Assembly (NCBI GenBank): GCA_024811115.1
Contig: JAKOGH010000783.1
Location: forward strand, 124,001-188,000
Direction of reading: 5' to 3'
Length of the DNA stretch: 64,000 nt
DNA from: Terana coerulea
Lineage: Eukaryota; Basidiomycota; Agaricomycetes; Polyporales; Phanerochaetaceae
The notes beneath the pieces were generated by a model. It did no database searches. It saw nothing but the letters and a program-made list of their open reading frames with translations, and had not been told where the DNA came from. Positions 20,865 to 33,594 of the stretch are shown piece by piece. The position numbers and the translations under genes were made by a program. How positions within the stretch are numbered: position 1 is the first letter of the stretch; each line of letters starts with the position of its first letter.

Positions 20865-23800
20865 CTACTGGAAGTACAGCTGCTGCACTTCGCCCTGAGA
20901 AAATGGTAAGTTGCACGCCGGGCACTTGCGTTGTCGGCTTGATATTCGTTCGTTGACGCAGTTCTTGCAGAATGCTGACAGGAACGTGTGAGGATCCAAG
21001 ACGTGGAATGAAGAGGATATGGATCACTCACAGTGCATGCACTTCGTCAGCACGGTATTGCGCATATTCATCCTGCATGTCGAGCACTTGAGGATGCTCT
21101 GTTACGAACACTTGAATACGACTTCTTTCCACTAGACACAGATCATGCACGTACCATGCATTTGTCCACCTCGTTCTGAAGGTCTGACTCTCGCGTCGTG
21201 GAACTGGAGGCATTGTGGGTCGCCATTGCCTTCGCCTTCGCCGCATGCTTCTCGGCCTCTTTCTTCTTCTTGAGAAGTGCCTCCTCCTGTTTGATGAGCT
21301 CCTGCTTGCGGCGGGACAGATCCTTCAAGAACTCCCTAACGACGATCTCGGACTGCACTCGCATTGGTAAGTGCTGGTTAGTCAAAGAAACCCACTTACC
21401 TCATCCGCCCGCTTGCGTTCCGCGTGAGCACGTCCGGTCCACTGCGCCATTTCACCCGCCTGCTCGTTGAACCTATTCTGTGCATCCTTGAAAGCAGCTT
21501 CCGCAATTGCTAGCGCCTTCTCGAGGTCATGCTATGGAATGCAGGGATATAAGAAAGCTGTGTTCGCAATGAGCGGCGGATGCGCGCACCGTTCGTGATA
21601 TAGCAAGTTTCTCAGCCTCGGTAAGCTTTTCGAGAGACTTGGTCTGTTTCTCGAAGTTGCGCAACAAGCCCCTCTTCTCTGCGTCTGAGGCCTCCTTGTC
21701 GCGCATAGCGGCGAAGAACTTGCCATCCGACTTTGCTTTCTGAATGAACGATACATCAATTAGTGACACAACGAGAATAGCATGTCGGAAAGCGTACGTC
21801 GGCTTTAGCTTGGCTGACTTTGTCCTCCATGGCGAGACGGTCAAGAGCTTTGCTCTTCAGCTCGTTATCCAGAGTTTCCCACGCAGAGGACAATCTCTCA
21901 AGCTCGGCATATAGTGACGTCTCGGCCTAGTTGTGGGTGCGCCAAACGTTTTGTCAATACGTTTTAGGGAGAAAACTCAAAGTAGTGGTCGAACCTGTTC
22001 ATGCTGCTTTTGCTGCAGTCGCAGACCCTCGAGTTCAATCTCCTTCTGCCGCAGCTGCTCCGCCAATGCCGAAACCTCCGGGTTCGCGTCACCGAAGACG
22101 GCCTTCAACTTCTCAAGTTCCTGCTTCGTCCTCAGATACTGCACTTTGGCATCATCATCGGCGGAGTCCGTGGTTTCCAGAGCTTTCAGACGCAGCTCTG
22201 ACGACCTAGAGAAGAAACCCATGAGTTTAGCCACAAATTTGAGAAACGCGGAAAGCACTCACGCAAGCCTCTCCTTGAGATCATCCACATAAGAGCGTTC
22301 GGAGGAGGAGGACTTGAACAAGAAAGTCATCAGGTCCTCGTCGTTCGCCTGCGCTGCAATGCGGGTCCTCAACCGACCAAGCTCCGACTCAAGGGCTTGA
22401 ATGCGATCCTAAGAGTGCGAGCCTGTCAGAGAGCGGTGGCAAAAATGAAATGAACGTGACTTGCTGCACGAGTCTCTGTAAGAACCTTGAGTTCATGCAC
22501 AGCTTGCACTTTGCTCATATCCTTGGCTTTGCGTTCTTGCAGCTCGTAGTGCTTCTGATCGCGCTGCTCTCTTAGTCGCATGATCTCAGCATCACGCTTT
22601 TCGAGGAGACTTTGAATCTCTTTCTTGTTGGACTCCGCTGCTACCTGTCCGCGAGCACAGCTAAGCAGAAGAAATGGTGTACCGGCGGATAACCGCATAC
22701 CTCGTGTTCAGCCTGCAGCTCCTGGCGTGCGACCTTGTGGGCTTCCAATTCCTTCCGCAACATACTGATCTCCTTGCGGTTCTCGTCAATAGTCCGACAC
22801 ATTTTGGTTGCGTAGCTTTGAAGATATTTGTAGGATGGATGCTCAGCAACCTGAGTCTCAGATGCTGCTTTCGCCTGTATTAGAGGCCATTTTCAGCCCT
22901 GCGGTCGTTTCTATAGACCAGATTGATACCGCACGCACCTCGATTTGTGCCTTCAGCACAATAGCATGCATCTTCTCATTCTCCGCAAGAAAGCCCTCTA
23001 TCCTGTGTCCTCGAATTCTTGCCAGCTCTTCCCAGTCCTCTGGTTCTGGCGTTGTTTTGCCATTCGTGATTGGTGCATCAGAAGTCTGTGGGGATAGGTG
23101 AGTTAGGCTGATATTATGACGCCCCCAGATGTAGCACTGACCGTTGCTCGTGGCGATGCCGAAGAGGAGGGAATCGGTTCCGTGGTCTCTGCTTTCACTT
23201 CCTCTGGTTCCTGCTTGGGTGCGTTCGAGTCGTGACCGCCTGCATCCGAAGGATACAATGATGAGACTGTCTTGCTTCTTTGTCGGTCAAGCCGCTTCTC
23301 AGCAGCAATAAGCCTCTCGTGATATCGCTCTTTCTGGGCATCTGTGTCACGTAGTCTGGCTTGCAGTAGAGAAACCTCTGCACGCAAGGAAGCGCACTAT
23401 GCTTGAACTTGAGCCACAAATGAGGAGGATTGTGGCCGCTACTCACCTCCGTTTGGGCTGTTTGACTCGTCCGACGGTCTTGATCATGCAGCAGATCAGC
23501 TTTAGCGTCCCCAGCAACCCGTACGAATGCTGTGACCAGTTGCTCTGTCGCATGCATCTTGTTGCGCAACTCATCTACATATTCTGGATCGGGGTCGTCT
23601 GACACACGCGCAGCAAGATTGTACACGTCTTATCTGTCGTAAGTCAGACGAACTTGGATAGAAATGCAACTGAGGAACCTTACCGTGCGTGTTGACATCA
23701 ACTGGAGGAAGGTCTTCTGGTTTGACCAATGAACGAATTGTTCCAAGCAACTTTACAAAATATGAGACATACAATCAACTAATCTTCAGATTAGGCCTCG

Positions 23801-24145
23801 CACCTGTGCCCAACATGCCTCTAAGGCCGCCAAGCCAGCTTCGCATGTATTTCGTCTTCGTTCAAGGTCTGCTATTCGCGACTCATTCCGCTCGTTTTCC
23901 CGAGCGTAGTGCTTCATGCGCCGGTATATAGCATCTTTCCTGAACATCTGAATACACTGTCAAAGGCTTTTCACACATCATCTGGGGATATCGTTCACCT
24001 CAAGGTTGTCGTCGTCCTGTGGCTCGTCCGCGTCTGACGCTGCACCGTTCATGGCGACAGGGGAATCATGGTTGACCGAGACAGCTCGTTTCTTCGCATG
24101 CAGAACGTCGCCTTCATCTACTCTCGGTCGTTTTCTTGACTCCAT
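20865..24145 (-). CDS. BRE1: E3 ubiquitin ligase BRE1 (histone H2B monoubiquitination)
   Basis: A multi-exon minus-strand gene starts MESRKRPRVDEGDVLHAKKR and ends EVQQLYFQ. The N-terminus is basic with KKR clusters, likely nuclear. It includes LLGTIRSLVKPEDLPPVDV, a segment shared by fungal BRE1 proteins. The middle is a long heptad-rich coiled coil spread over many exons. The last two exons (intron 20975-21031) form a C3HC4 RING: CSTC, KCMHSFCKNC, then CPAC. Known: BRE1 with RAD6 monoubiquitinates histone H2B (Lys123 in yeast), a step needed for H3K4 and H3K79 methylation and transcription elongation. The upstream 360 bp are shared with divergent DUO1. The ligand spacing of the RING is complete. 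Confidence 0.93.
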
Positions 24146-24505
24146 GGAGAGGAGTAAGTGAAGAAGGATATAAGTTAAGGTGGGTGTGGTGGCAGCCCTG
24201 GTCAGAGAGCGAGTCGCAGGAGATGATGTATTCGAACTCCGACTGCCCATTTTGGTCAAGGTCGCTTACGCGCAGGTGGCCCTTGGTGGGCCGTTCTGTC
24301 TCTGAACCTGAACCGGGTCTTGAACAAGATTTTGCAAGACCATCTGTGTTAAGTCTGTTCATTGACGTGAGGGTTAGCATTTTTGTAAATGGCTGACTCC
24401 CGTGGAAGCACCTGCAGAACCATGCACGTGAAGCTGGGGCGAGCACAACGCGACGTGTGCAAGCGCCAAGCTCAGAACGCGTCTTGACCTTCTTCCTCGA
24501 GCAGC
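24146..24505. promoter_or_regulatory. Shared upstream region of BRE1 and DUO1
   Basis: About 360 bp between two divergent starts. No specific operator is recognised; a bidirectional promoter is inferred from spacing. Confidence 0.4.
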
Positions 24506-25633
24506 ATGGATTTCACGGATATTTCTTCGGATTTTGTCGTGGACGAGAGCGGATCGAATCTGCTGTCGGAATCGCTGGTTTATTCCTCGTCATCACGGAG
24601 TGTTGGGAGCACTGGCCACGGTGGGGACGACCTCTCGCTCTCTGAGCTTTCACTCCACGACCGACCACCAGCTCAACCCAACCGCCGCCGCCCTTTCAGC
24701 CTTCTTGCTCAGCCGACATCCTTGAGCGTTGATGGAGAAGAGAATGACGAAAGTGCTTTGGCCGACGATCTGGAAGGAGAAGGAGAGGGATTCAACGAGA
24801 CGATTATGGCCGAAGATCCCGAGAAGGCACAGAGGGTCGCTGCGAAGACGCGCGAAGAGAAACTCCAAAGTGATCTGTACATATTGAAGAAATTGAACGC
24901 TGCTTTTGACTTGTACAAGGACGCCCTGCGAGAGACGAAGTCGAGTACAGAGGTACGTGATGGCCTAGTTGTATACAGTACACTGATTGCAATGTGCATT
25001 CTACAGAGGGTAGCAGACCAATTAGTCCACACAAATGCCCTGCTCGACAAATATGTGAACATACTATCTAAGTCAGAGAAAGTCACGAAACTCATTCTGG
25101 ACGAACGATGGCAAGGTGCAGCAGCAGTGCGTTGCCTTCTACGCATACTCCGGGTTGCCTCCAGTTCACGGTGTCCGATAGGATGAAGAGCAAGTAGAGT
25201 TCGAAGCTCGTGCAGAGATCGAGCAACGAAGACGGGAAGAAGAGGAACGGGCCCGTGCGGCGCAGCTCGAGAAAGAACGGCTCGAACGTGAAGAGCGGGA
25301 GCGGCTGGCACAATTCGAGCGAGAACGATTAGAACGCGAACGCGCCGAAACCGCCAGGAACGCTCCTCGAGGAAGCGGTGTAAGGGGCGTACGAGGGACC
25401 AGAGCGTCGATGAGAGGAATGCGAGGCACGACAGGCGTCGCTCGCGCCGGTATGTTTCCCTGCTCCCTAGCATTGAGGAGCAAAGAATAGACGGCATTTT
25501 CTTAGCCTCGACTGCGGCCACGCGCAGTGGAATATCACCGACTACTTCCTCCGGCGGGATTCCTAGACGTACTACAATGACGTCGACCTCTACCCGAGGG
25601 GCTCGTCCAAGCGGCATCGCGCGGAAGACATAA
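24506..25633 (+). CDS. DUO1: DASH/DAM1 kinetochore complex subunit DUO1
   Basis: Four exons (24506-24952, 25007-25126, 25182-25449, 25506-25633) encode 320 aa. After a disordered acidic N-terminus, residues ~115-190 carry the Duo1 family core: KLNAAFDLYKDALRE, then VADQLVHTNALLDKYVNIL, then ILDERWQGAAAD. A highly charged Glu/Arg helix and a Gly/Arg/Thr-rich tail (RGSGVRGVRGTRASMRG) follow. Known: Duo1 is part of the ten-protein DASH ring that couples kinetochores to microtubule plus ends. The basic tail could touch microtubules or RNA, which is an inference. The stop lies 68 bp from the convergent MAT2B-like gene. Confidence 0.88.
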
Positions 25634-25700
25634 TTTGTTAATTTTTGCTAATTGTACATGGTAAGTATCATGGTCCCGCTTGCACAATCGAATCTGTATT

Positions 25701-26976
25701 TCATTGGCTACGCTGCAAATGTTTCGTCCACCATTCCTCGAAGGGGTTCCAACCAAGACCGCCGGTGCCCTCCAAAAGCTCTTCAGTTTCGTGGGTATAG
25801 AGATGGCAGTCGCGTGGTCGGGTTGTGGCGGCTTCTCCCTATTTACATAGCTCCATATTAGAAGCTGTACCGTAGAAGTCGAAACGGTCAGTGATACTTA
25901 CAGTGTACGGTTCCGCGTCAGGTATAATGTGGCCATGTGGCAAACCAAGGATCTTAGCGAAGACCAAGCACATTTCGTACTTTGTGAACGGCTCCTCGGC
26001 GGAATAGTGTAGGATAGGTGGGATGGGCTTTGTCGCGGGCAGACCGGCTAGACGGACCAAGAAGTCGGCAATATCCACGACGTTCGTTGGGTATCTCGTC
26101 GCGAAGTGGTCCATCTTGTACGTCTTCCCACTTTGGTCAGAGACCACATCGATCAAGATGTTCACTGCCGTATCGCTGTTGTTCGGAGCGGGTCCATATC
26201 TACGATGACGTTCGCGTCAGTAGCCGGTATGTGCCATCTAACAGGGTATTCACAGCACAGGAACTCGAAGCACGACGGTGGCTGCACCAGTGACTTCAAG
26301 GACTGCGAGTTCGCCGTCTCGCTTGGTACGGCCGTAAAAGTTGAGGGGGGTTGGTAGGGGCAGATGGCGGGTAGGGCGGGTGTGTACCATCGAAGACGTA
26401 GTCTGTGGAGACATACACCAGCTTGAACTTGAGAGACTTCGCCAGCGAGGCGAGGCGCGCGGGCAGCTCTGCATTCAACTAGAGCAGATAGCGAGAGTTA
26501 GACGGCCACTTGCTGGACTGCCAGTAGGCTTGCCTTCTGTGCGGCCTCTGGGTTCTATAAAATATGTTGAGTTGCAGACGGTGTCTTGGGGCTAGTACAC
26601 GCACAGCTGATATTCACCTTCTCAGCAACGTCTGGCCTCCTCTCAGCAGCGCAGTGGATGACCCCTTCGAGTCATCGTCCGAATTTGAGCCTAGCTCGTA
26701 TATGCCTCAGGACAACGATCACTCACAATCGGGCTTGAACTCCCCAAGAACGTTCTCGACCTGCTCCTTGATCAATAGATCAAGCACCTTCAAACCATCT
26801 TTTGGCCGAGAGTGCGCGAGTCCGAGTACATCGGTTCCTGGAGTCGCTTTGAAGGCTGCATACACGGCCGAACCAAGCACACCGGATGCACCTGGTGACA
26901 CAAGAACATCACCGCCAGTTCAGCAAGATTGGTGATATCTGACAGGAGACTGTGCACCTGTGATAATGACTTTCAT
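25701..26976 (-). CDS. MAT2B: RmlD-like NAD(P)-binding protein, MAT2B homologue
   Basis: Exons joined in phase start MKVIITGASGVLGSAVYAAF, a Rossmann GxxGxxG dinucleotide-binding loop. LVYVSTDYVFDGTHPPY and FYGRTKRDGE follow, the latter with the YxxxK pair of short-chain reductases. Further on are DHFATRYPTNVVDIADF and a last exon ending GLGWNPFEEWWTKHLQRSQ after a 64-bp intron. The family is dTDP-4-dehydrorhamnose reductase-like; the eukaryotic member MAT2B is the regulatory beta subunit of methionine adenosyltransferase. The fungal role is less settled, so the function in S-adenosylmethionine synthesis is inferred. It is convergent with DUO1 and divergent from the small gene at 27400. Confidence 0.85.
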
Positions 26977-27399
26977 TCTCACAGTCTCACCCTAGGTTGG
27001 GTATTGATAGTAGGTGTATCGGATAGTAACTTGAATAAGTGAGACTAGGATTGTGGCGTCGAGCGTCTGTGCTATTTCTCACGGCTCCGAGCTTGTCTAT
27101 GTCATTTGTACAGTATAAGCTGAAATCTCACAGTCATTATGCCTCCGGACCTTGAGGCTGAATATCTCTCAGAGTCTCACACTGATCCACCAAATTACCA
27201 TGATGCTGGTGAGCGTAAGCCTCTGGTGTCCCGGCACGGTCATCGATGGAGTCGATGGGAACATACGGCGATATGGCCATGACGTCAAGCCCACTCTGGG
27301 GAGGCCGAGTCGTATAAAGTCAACCGGAAAGGCCTCCGGCAACCTCACCATATTCAAGCACCCAATACCCTTCCACCACCTAACTTATAACACATCATC
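26977..27399. promoter_or_regulatory. Shared upstream region; contains a 47-codon upstream frame
   Basis: About 420 bp between divergent starts. A 47-codon ATG frame at 27139 (MPPDLEAEYLSESHTD) ends at 27280 or so. It could be a uORF or chance; no other signal is seen. Confidence 0.35.
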
Positions 27400-27728
27400 A
27401 TGTCGTCTGGAGCAGGCAGCACTTTCGGCACCCAGTCCCCGCCCCTTGAGGCGACCGGCGGGCAGGAGCCTTTGGGCGTGTCCAACATCGAAGGCGATAA
27501 GCCCAAGGGCGTGTCGGACGCTAAGCAGCGCGAACGTATGTTGATACAAAGCTTGCATTGTTAAATGTCATTGAACCAGCATTACAGAATATTTCCAAGG
27601 CTCTACAGCTTCGGGGCAGGATGCAGTAGCGGAAGGGGAAGCTAAATCAGTACGTCTGCAAAATGCTGCGGAAGTGGTGGTCTCTCAGCAAGCAACTCCT
27701 TTAGGCTGAGAAGATCAAGCAGGACTGA
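27400..27728 (+). CDS. Hydrophilic 73-aa microprotein, unknown
   Basis: Three short exons (27400-27535, 27588-27649, 27705-27728) with GT-AG borders give MSSGAGSTFGTQSPPLEA through the ending SAEKIKQD. The product is hydrophilic and Gly/Ser/Glu/Lys-rich, without cysteine, membrane segment or signal peptide, and probably disordered. Composition resembles small stress-associated or LEA-like fungal proteins, but no motif confirms this. Support comes from three in-phase junctions with proper acceptors and a sensible stop, in a gene otherwise too short to be noticed. Confidence 0.6.
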
Positions 27729-28012
27729 ACCACAGCCATGCCATGGACTACTTTCATAGTGTACAACATAATGCTCGCGTTAAGGAAGGAACTTGCTGCA
27801 TGATCGTTGTCTGCTGTACCTTACCTCATAGAATGGAAATATGCATGAATGCCAACTAACCGATGGACAGAGAAAAATGAATTATATTCCGATGGAGGAG
27901 GACAGTCGCAATGGTATCACAAGTAGGACCAGTCATAATGGGTCATTATCTCAGCAATGTCAAACATAACAGAGACTCGAATGCCAACAGAGAACAAGAG
28001 GTAGTGGCACGT

Positions 28013-28602
28013 TTACAACGTGCACATACCATCGTCGATGATCTGGTTGCAGCGACTGCACTTGATTCGGCGGTCCAACAGACAGAGGCCGATGCCCAAG
28101 GGGAACCAGAACACTGCAGCAAGCACACCTAATATTATCGGTGAGTATTGAGCGCAAACGAGACTTCGCTGAATGGGCTTACCGAGGAGACCATAATGTG
28201 TGTGCGGTATGTGTCCTTGCTGGAGACAGACCATCTGTGGGTGGTCCGGAGGGAGCAGGGATGAGACAACGTCGTGTGTCACCGGGTTCACATAGTTGTA
28301 GACGGCCGTCGGAGGCATGCTGGGTCCCATGAATGGCGCGGGTCCAGCACCTGTGGTGGGCTGCGGAGTCGGCGGTGGTATGGGGACCTTGACGTCTCGA
28401 GCATCGCTGGGCCCTGCTGCGACGTATGGCCCAGTAGAGTTGACCTCGCTGGTGACCGAAGCATCGTATGATGGTGGGAGCTCGTTTGAGTTCTTCTGTG
28501 GGGAATTGTCAGCGACGAGTCTGACGGTCGTGGGCAAACGGCGATACTCACCATGGCGTCCGAGGTTGAAGGGGTATCTGAGTAGGGTGCGTCGGGGGTC
28601 AT
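28013..28602 (-). CDS. BRI3-like small membrane protein
   Basis: Exon 1 is MTPDAPYSDTPSTSDAM, followed by a 56-bp intron. Exon 2 begins KNSNELPPSYDASV, and a further intron precedes VLAAVFWFPLGIGLCLLDRR. The N-terminal half is Pro-rich and carries a PPSY motif (PPxY type, a WW/NEDD4-family ligand). The C-terminus has one hydrophobic segment followed by KCSRCNQII. That arrangement (Pro-rich tail, hydrophobic core ending LLDRR, CxxC) is seen in animal Brain protein I3 and fungal relatives, which sit in endolysosomal membranes. A role in ubiquitin-dependent membrane sorting through the PPxY is inferred. The first CxxC of the fuller family is not present; only one pair is visible. Confidence 0.65.
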
Positions 28603-28924
28603 GGAGGGTTATATAGTACTGGGAGCAAGGCGATGCTGGTAGTACGGGGACAAGCTGCGCCTGATACTGCGGCTACGACGTCCATCCGTGGCTCTCGAAG
28701 ACTCCAACGCATGTTGGCTCACGCAGCACCGCCTGCGGAACAGCTCTGCGCAGGAGCCACGCGAGATACACGTGAAAAGACGAGGGCTAAGCGCGCAGTA
28801 ATTCGTGATGGGACTTTTTGAGATCGCGTTCAAGATTTCGTTTGCCTTGCTTCCTGCAGCCGCTCTTCCCTCCTCCGCTACTTATCCCTTTCACCCCTCT
28901 ATCTTTACGACTGTCTCTTTCACC
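28603..28924. promoter_or_regulatory. Divergent upstream region with CT-rich tract before PRMT1
   Basis: About 320 bp. The 75 bp before the PRMT1 ATG (28848-28924) are strongly pyrimidine-rich, a common feature of well-expressed fungal promoters and leaders. Confidence 0.5.
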
Positions 28925-30462
<1,538 letters not shown>

Positions 30463-30947
30463 TCGACTTTTTGACATTACACCTAAAATTTCGCTGTCGT
30501 GCTGTTTTTGGCCCTCCACGTATAATGCTTACGCACGCGGCTAATTGCGCATTCACTGCCACCTCATGATCGTATTCATGGACACATCCACGCACCCAAA
30601 ATTGCTTGTCCCAATGACATTTCGCATCTGTAGGTACTAAGTAATTGAAGCAACTGTACTTTTTCTTGTGTGATCCTAGACGCTACGTCGGTTGTCTGAC
30701 ATCTGTTTTTGTTGTGCTACGCCATGCAAGATCCGATCTCGTTGTGTCGTGCGATCGACAGCGTCATCTTACTCCGTCCCACTCTGTCTGCGCCTTAGAC
30801 GATCTCGTACTTAAACAGGATTGCAGTGCCGCCGTTGAAGGTCACTGCTTTCGACCCTAGCACTCGTACAGTATCCGTCCAGTAGAACCTCTGGTCACCA
30901 CTCAGGACTTTGTCCGACGCTTGTCGCTGCTCTAATACTCCCCCTGA
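30463..30947. other. Intergenic, PRMT1 3' flank and F-box upstream region
   Basis: About 485 bp, T/C-rich in places. No gene or distinct motif is seen. Confidence 0.5.
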
Positions 30948-33066
30948 ATGACCGTTGTGACCAACTACGTCAAGCGCTTCAACACTGGACTATTCGGAGG
31001 GCCGCAGAAGAAACAACAATGCTCAGCTCTAGAGCTGCTTCCGGGAGAAATCCTGCTCGAGATATCGGAGTACTTGCCCAGTCGTGAGGATAGGCTGAAC
31101 TTGGGGTTGGCTGTGAGTACAACTTCTACGATGCGCGTAAATGCTGGTACGACTCCCACACTGACGCGCTTTGCGCTGGCAGTCTCAAGTTCTCTACCCG
31201 AAAGTGCTCGCATCGCTCTATGTCTCTGTAAAGCTAGAAGGATTTAAACAATGCCAAGAAACCCTTACGATGTTGCGCGATGCCCCCGAGCTCGCCCGCC
31301 ATGTACAAGAACTCGAAGTTCTACCCGACAAGGTCTTCGACTCCAGAGTAGCTGGCTACGAAGAGTCTGCAGCGTGGTGCGCAACCATCTCGCTACTCGT
31401 TGCAGATGCCGCGAAACATATGGACGCCTTGCGGAAGTTTGTCTGGAATGCTACGGCTGCTCTCCCTAATGAGAGGATGTGGGCGGAGTTGCGGCTATGG
31501 TCAGTGCAGCCACAGTCTATGGTAATCGAAGGGTCCTGACTTAGCATCCACAGCTGTCCGAACCTGAAGAACATTGGAACCAGCTTCGTGCACCTTCTCC
31601 CAGGTCCGAAGAGTAACGTACGTTGATTGGCTTGCGATGTCTTCGCGACCGCTAACAGAGGTTCTTTGTTTAGCTGTTCGCCTTCAACGACTTGGAAGGG
31701 TTCTCTCTACATGTCAGAAGCACTTTCTACCTCACCGGCTATGATTTTGCCGACATGGGTCAGTGCACAGTTCGTCAGGTCCCTCTAGCTTGAGCTCACA
31801 TTGTCTCGGCAGAGAACCTAGTCATCATGAACCGCATGTGGGATATGCTCATTCACCGTTCTCCGAACCTGCGATCGCTGACTGTATCCGGTGACTGGGA
31901 CGAGCCGCTGTACACTCCCAGACTTCTGGAAGGCAATTGGCCCAAGCTCCGGAGTTTGAAGCTGTCGCCGGTATACTTCAACGATAGCGCAAACCTGAAC
32001 TTCCAACAAGGGTCGCAAGAACTCGTTGAATTCCTCGAACGCCATCTAGCCATCGAAGAGCTTTCCCTACGGCACCTCCATATCGACCTTTCGCAGATGT
32101 CCCCGGACGCGCTCCCTAACCTCCGCGTATTTAACGGGAACATTGCTCACCTGCGGGAGCTGGGCATTAGGGGCCAGCCCTTGAATGCGCTTGGTTTACA
32201 GAACCCATCGATGTCTCTGTCATCATCCCCTCTCTCCAAGACGCTTGATACTCTCGTCCTCCCTGACGCCATGGCTCTCCGGGAGCTTACGCCGCTCGCC
32301 ATCTCGAGCATGCTCATTGATCTCCGTTCCCTCACTTCACTCACCATCATGTTCTCGCTCGAGAGCGGGTACGACACCAACGGTATCTTCCGCACCATCG
32401 TCTCTGCCTGCCCACAGCTCCTCCATCTTGACCTTTGCTGTACCTGCAAACCATCCTTCTACCTAGTAAGTAACCCCATACTTTCATTTGTTCGGGTCAA
32501 TTACTCGTTTGCGTGTCTTCCAGGACGCATTCTCTCGCACGCTCCGCAACCTGACGAAGCTGCGCACGCTATCGCTCTCCCTGGTCCGCGTACCTGGCGA
32601 AGAGCCCATGCAGGCGGGCGCCATGCGCATTGCGCTGTCCAACCCCCGCCTCGCACGCTTCAAGCTCGCGTTCCTCCCGGCGACCAGCATCCTCCGCCGC
32701 CACCCCTACGCGCCGCTGACGCCGACCGAGACCGGCCGGTACATCCCCATCCGCGACGCACACGGCATCCCCGTCAGCCTCATCGCGTACGAGAGCTGGC
32801 ACCGCTTTGGCGGGTTCGGCGCGAAGATGGCACGGCGCATGGTGTGCGAGCTCCGGCCGAGCGGCCATCCCGACGCAGCACGGAAGGGCTGGAAGCAGCT
32901 GTTGGTCGAGAAGAGCCCCGCCGGTGAGGAAGCTCGCTTGTTGGTCTTCTCGGCCTGGCTGTTGATGCTGGCATCGTGGGGAATTATCAGAGCTATGGTG
33001 GCTAATGCCGGAGAGCCGCAAATAGGGACGGACCCAAGAGCGCACCAGGGGATGATGGCGGAGTGA
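30948..33066 (+). CDS. F-box protein with leucine-rich repeat-like region
   Basis: Exon 1 carries the F-box: ALELLPGEILLEISEYLPSRED. Several in-phase exons follow, then a long exon from about 31813 with repeated leucine-rich segments (NLRSLTVSGDW, KLRSLKLSP, AIEELSLRHLHIDLS, PLSKTLDTLVLPDAM, DLRSLTSLTIMF). The last exon (32524-33066) continues the repeats (LTKLRTLSLSLVRV). A hydrophobic stretch near the C-terminus (LLVFSAWLLMLASWGIIRAM) could be a membrane anchor, which is unusual for F-box proteins. Known: F-box proteins link substrates to SCF ubiquitin ligases via Skp1. The substrate is unknown. Basidiomycete genomes hold large, fast-evolving families of these. Confidence 0.8.
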
Positions 33067-33594
33067 ATGGCCAGCCCTACCACTTTCATTTCCGCACGTC
33101 TTATTTATCATATATTCTACATACCCTCTCACTTCATATTTTGTTGTACATTGGCAATCTCATAGCATGAGCAATTAATTGTACTTATCGGCTACTACAT
33201 TCTTATTTCGCAACATCTGCAGGGAAGCTGCGGTTTCCACTCGACTTTCTCGAAGGTACTCGACATGTGGCCGATTCTGACGGACTTGTTGGGCCTCTGT
33301 GGTGTAGCAGTGGGTCCTTGGGTACCGGAGGCTACACACGCTACCGCAGTTTGTAGGGTAATATGACTTGGTACGTGCGAAGTAAATAGGGAGTGTGATT
33401 ATCGACATTGCGAACGATACGAGGTACGATAATAACTAGGAATAGGTGATAGAGTAGGAAGCAGACGTCGCTGGCTAATTTCTGAGTTATTATGGGTCTA
33501 AACGGAAGGATAAATATGGAGACGGCTCGAGAAGTATTGAATTGAAGTGGATGTAGTGTAGAGAGTTTGTTGATCGGAGGAGAGGTTGCTGAAT
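33067..33594. other. Intergenic between two convergent F-box genes
   Basis: About 530 bp, A/T-rich, consistent with two facing 3' UTRs and terminators. Nothing else is recognised. Confidence 0.5.

Noticed and set aside
32569..33132. 187-codon minus-strand frame under the F-box/LRR gene
   Set aside because: Shadow of the last coding exon in GC-rich codons.
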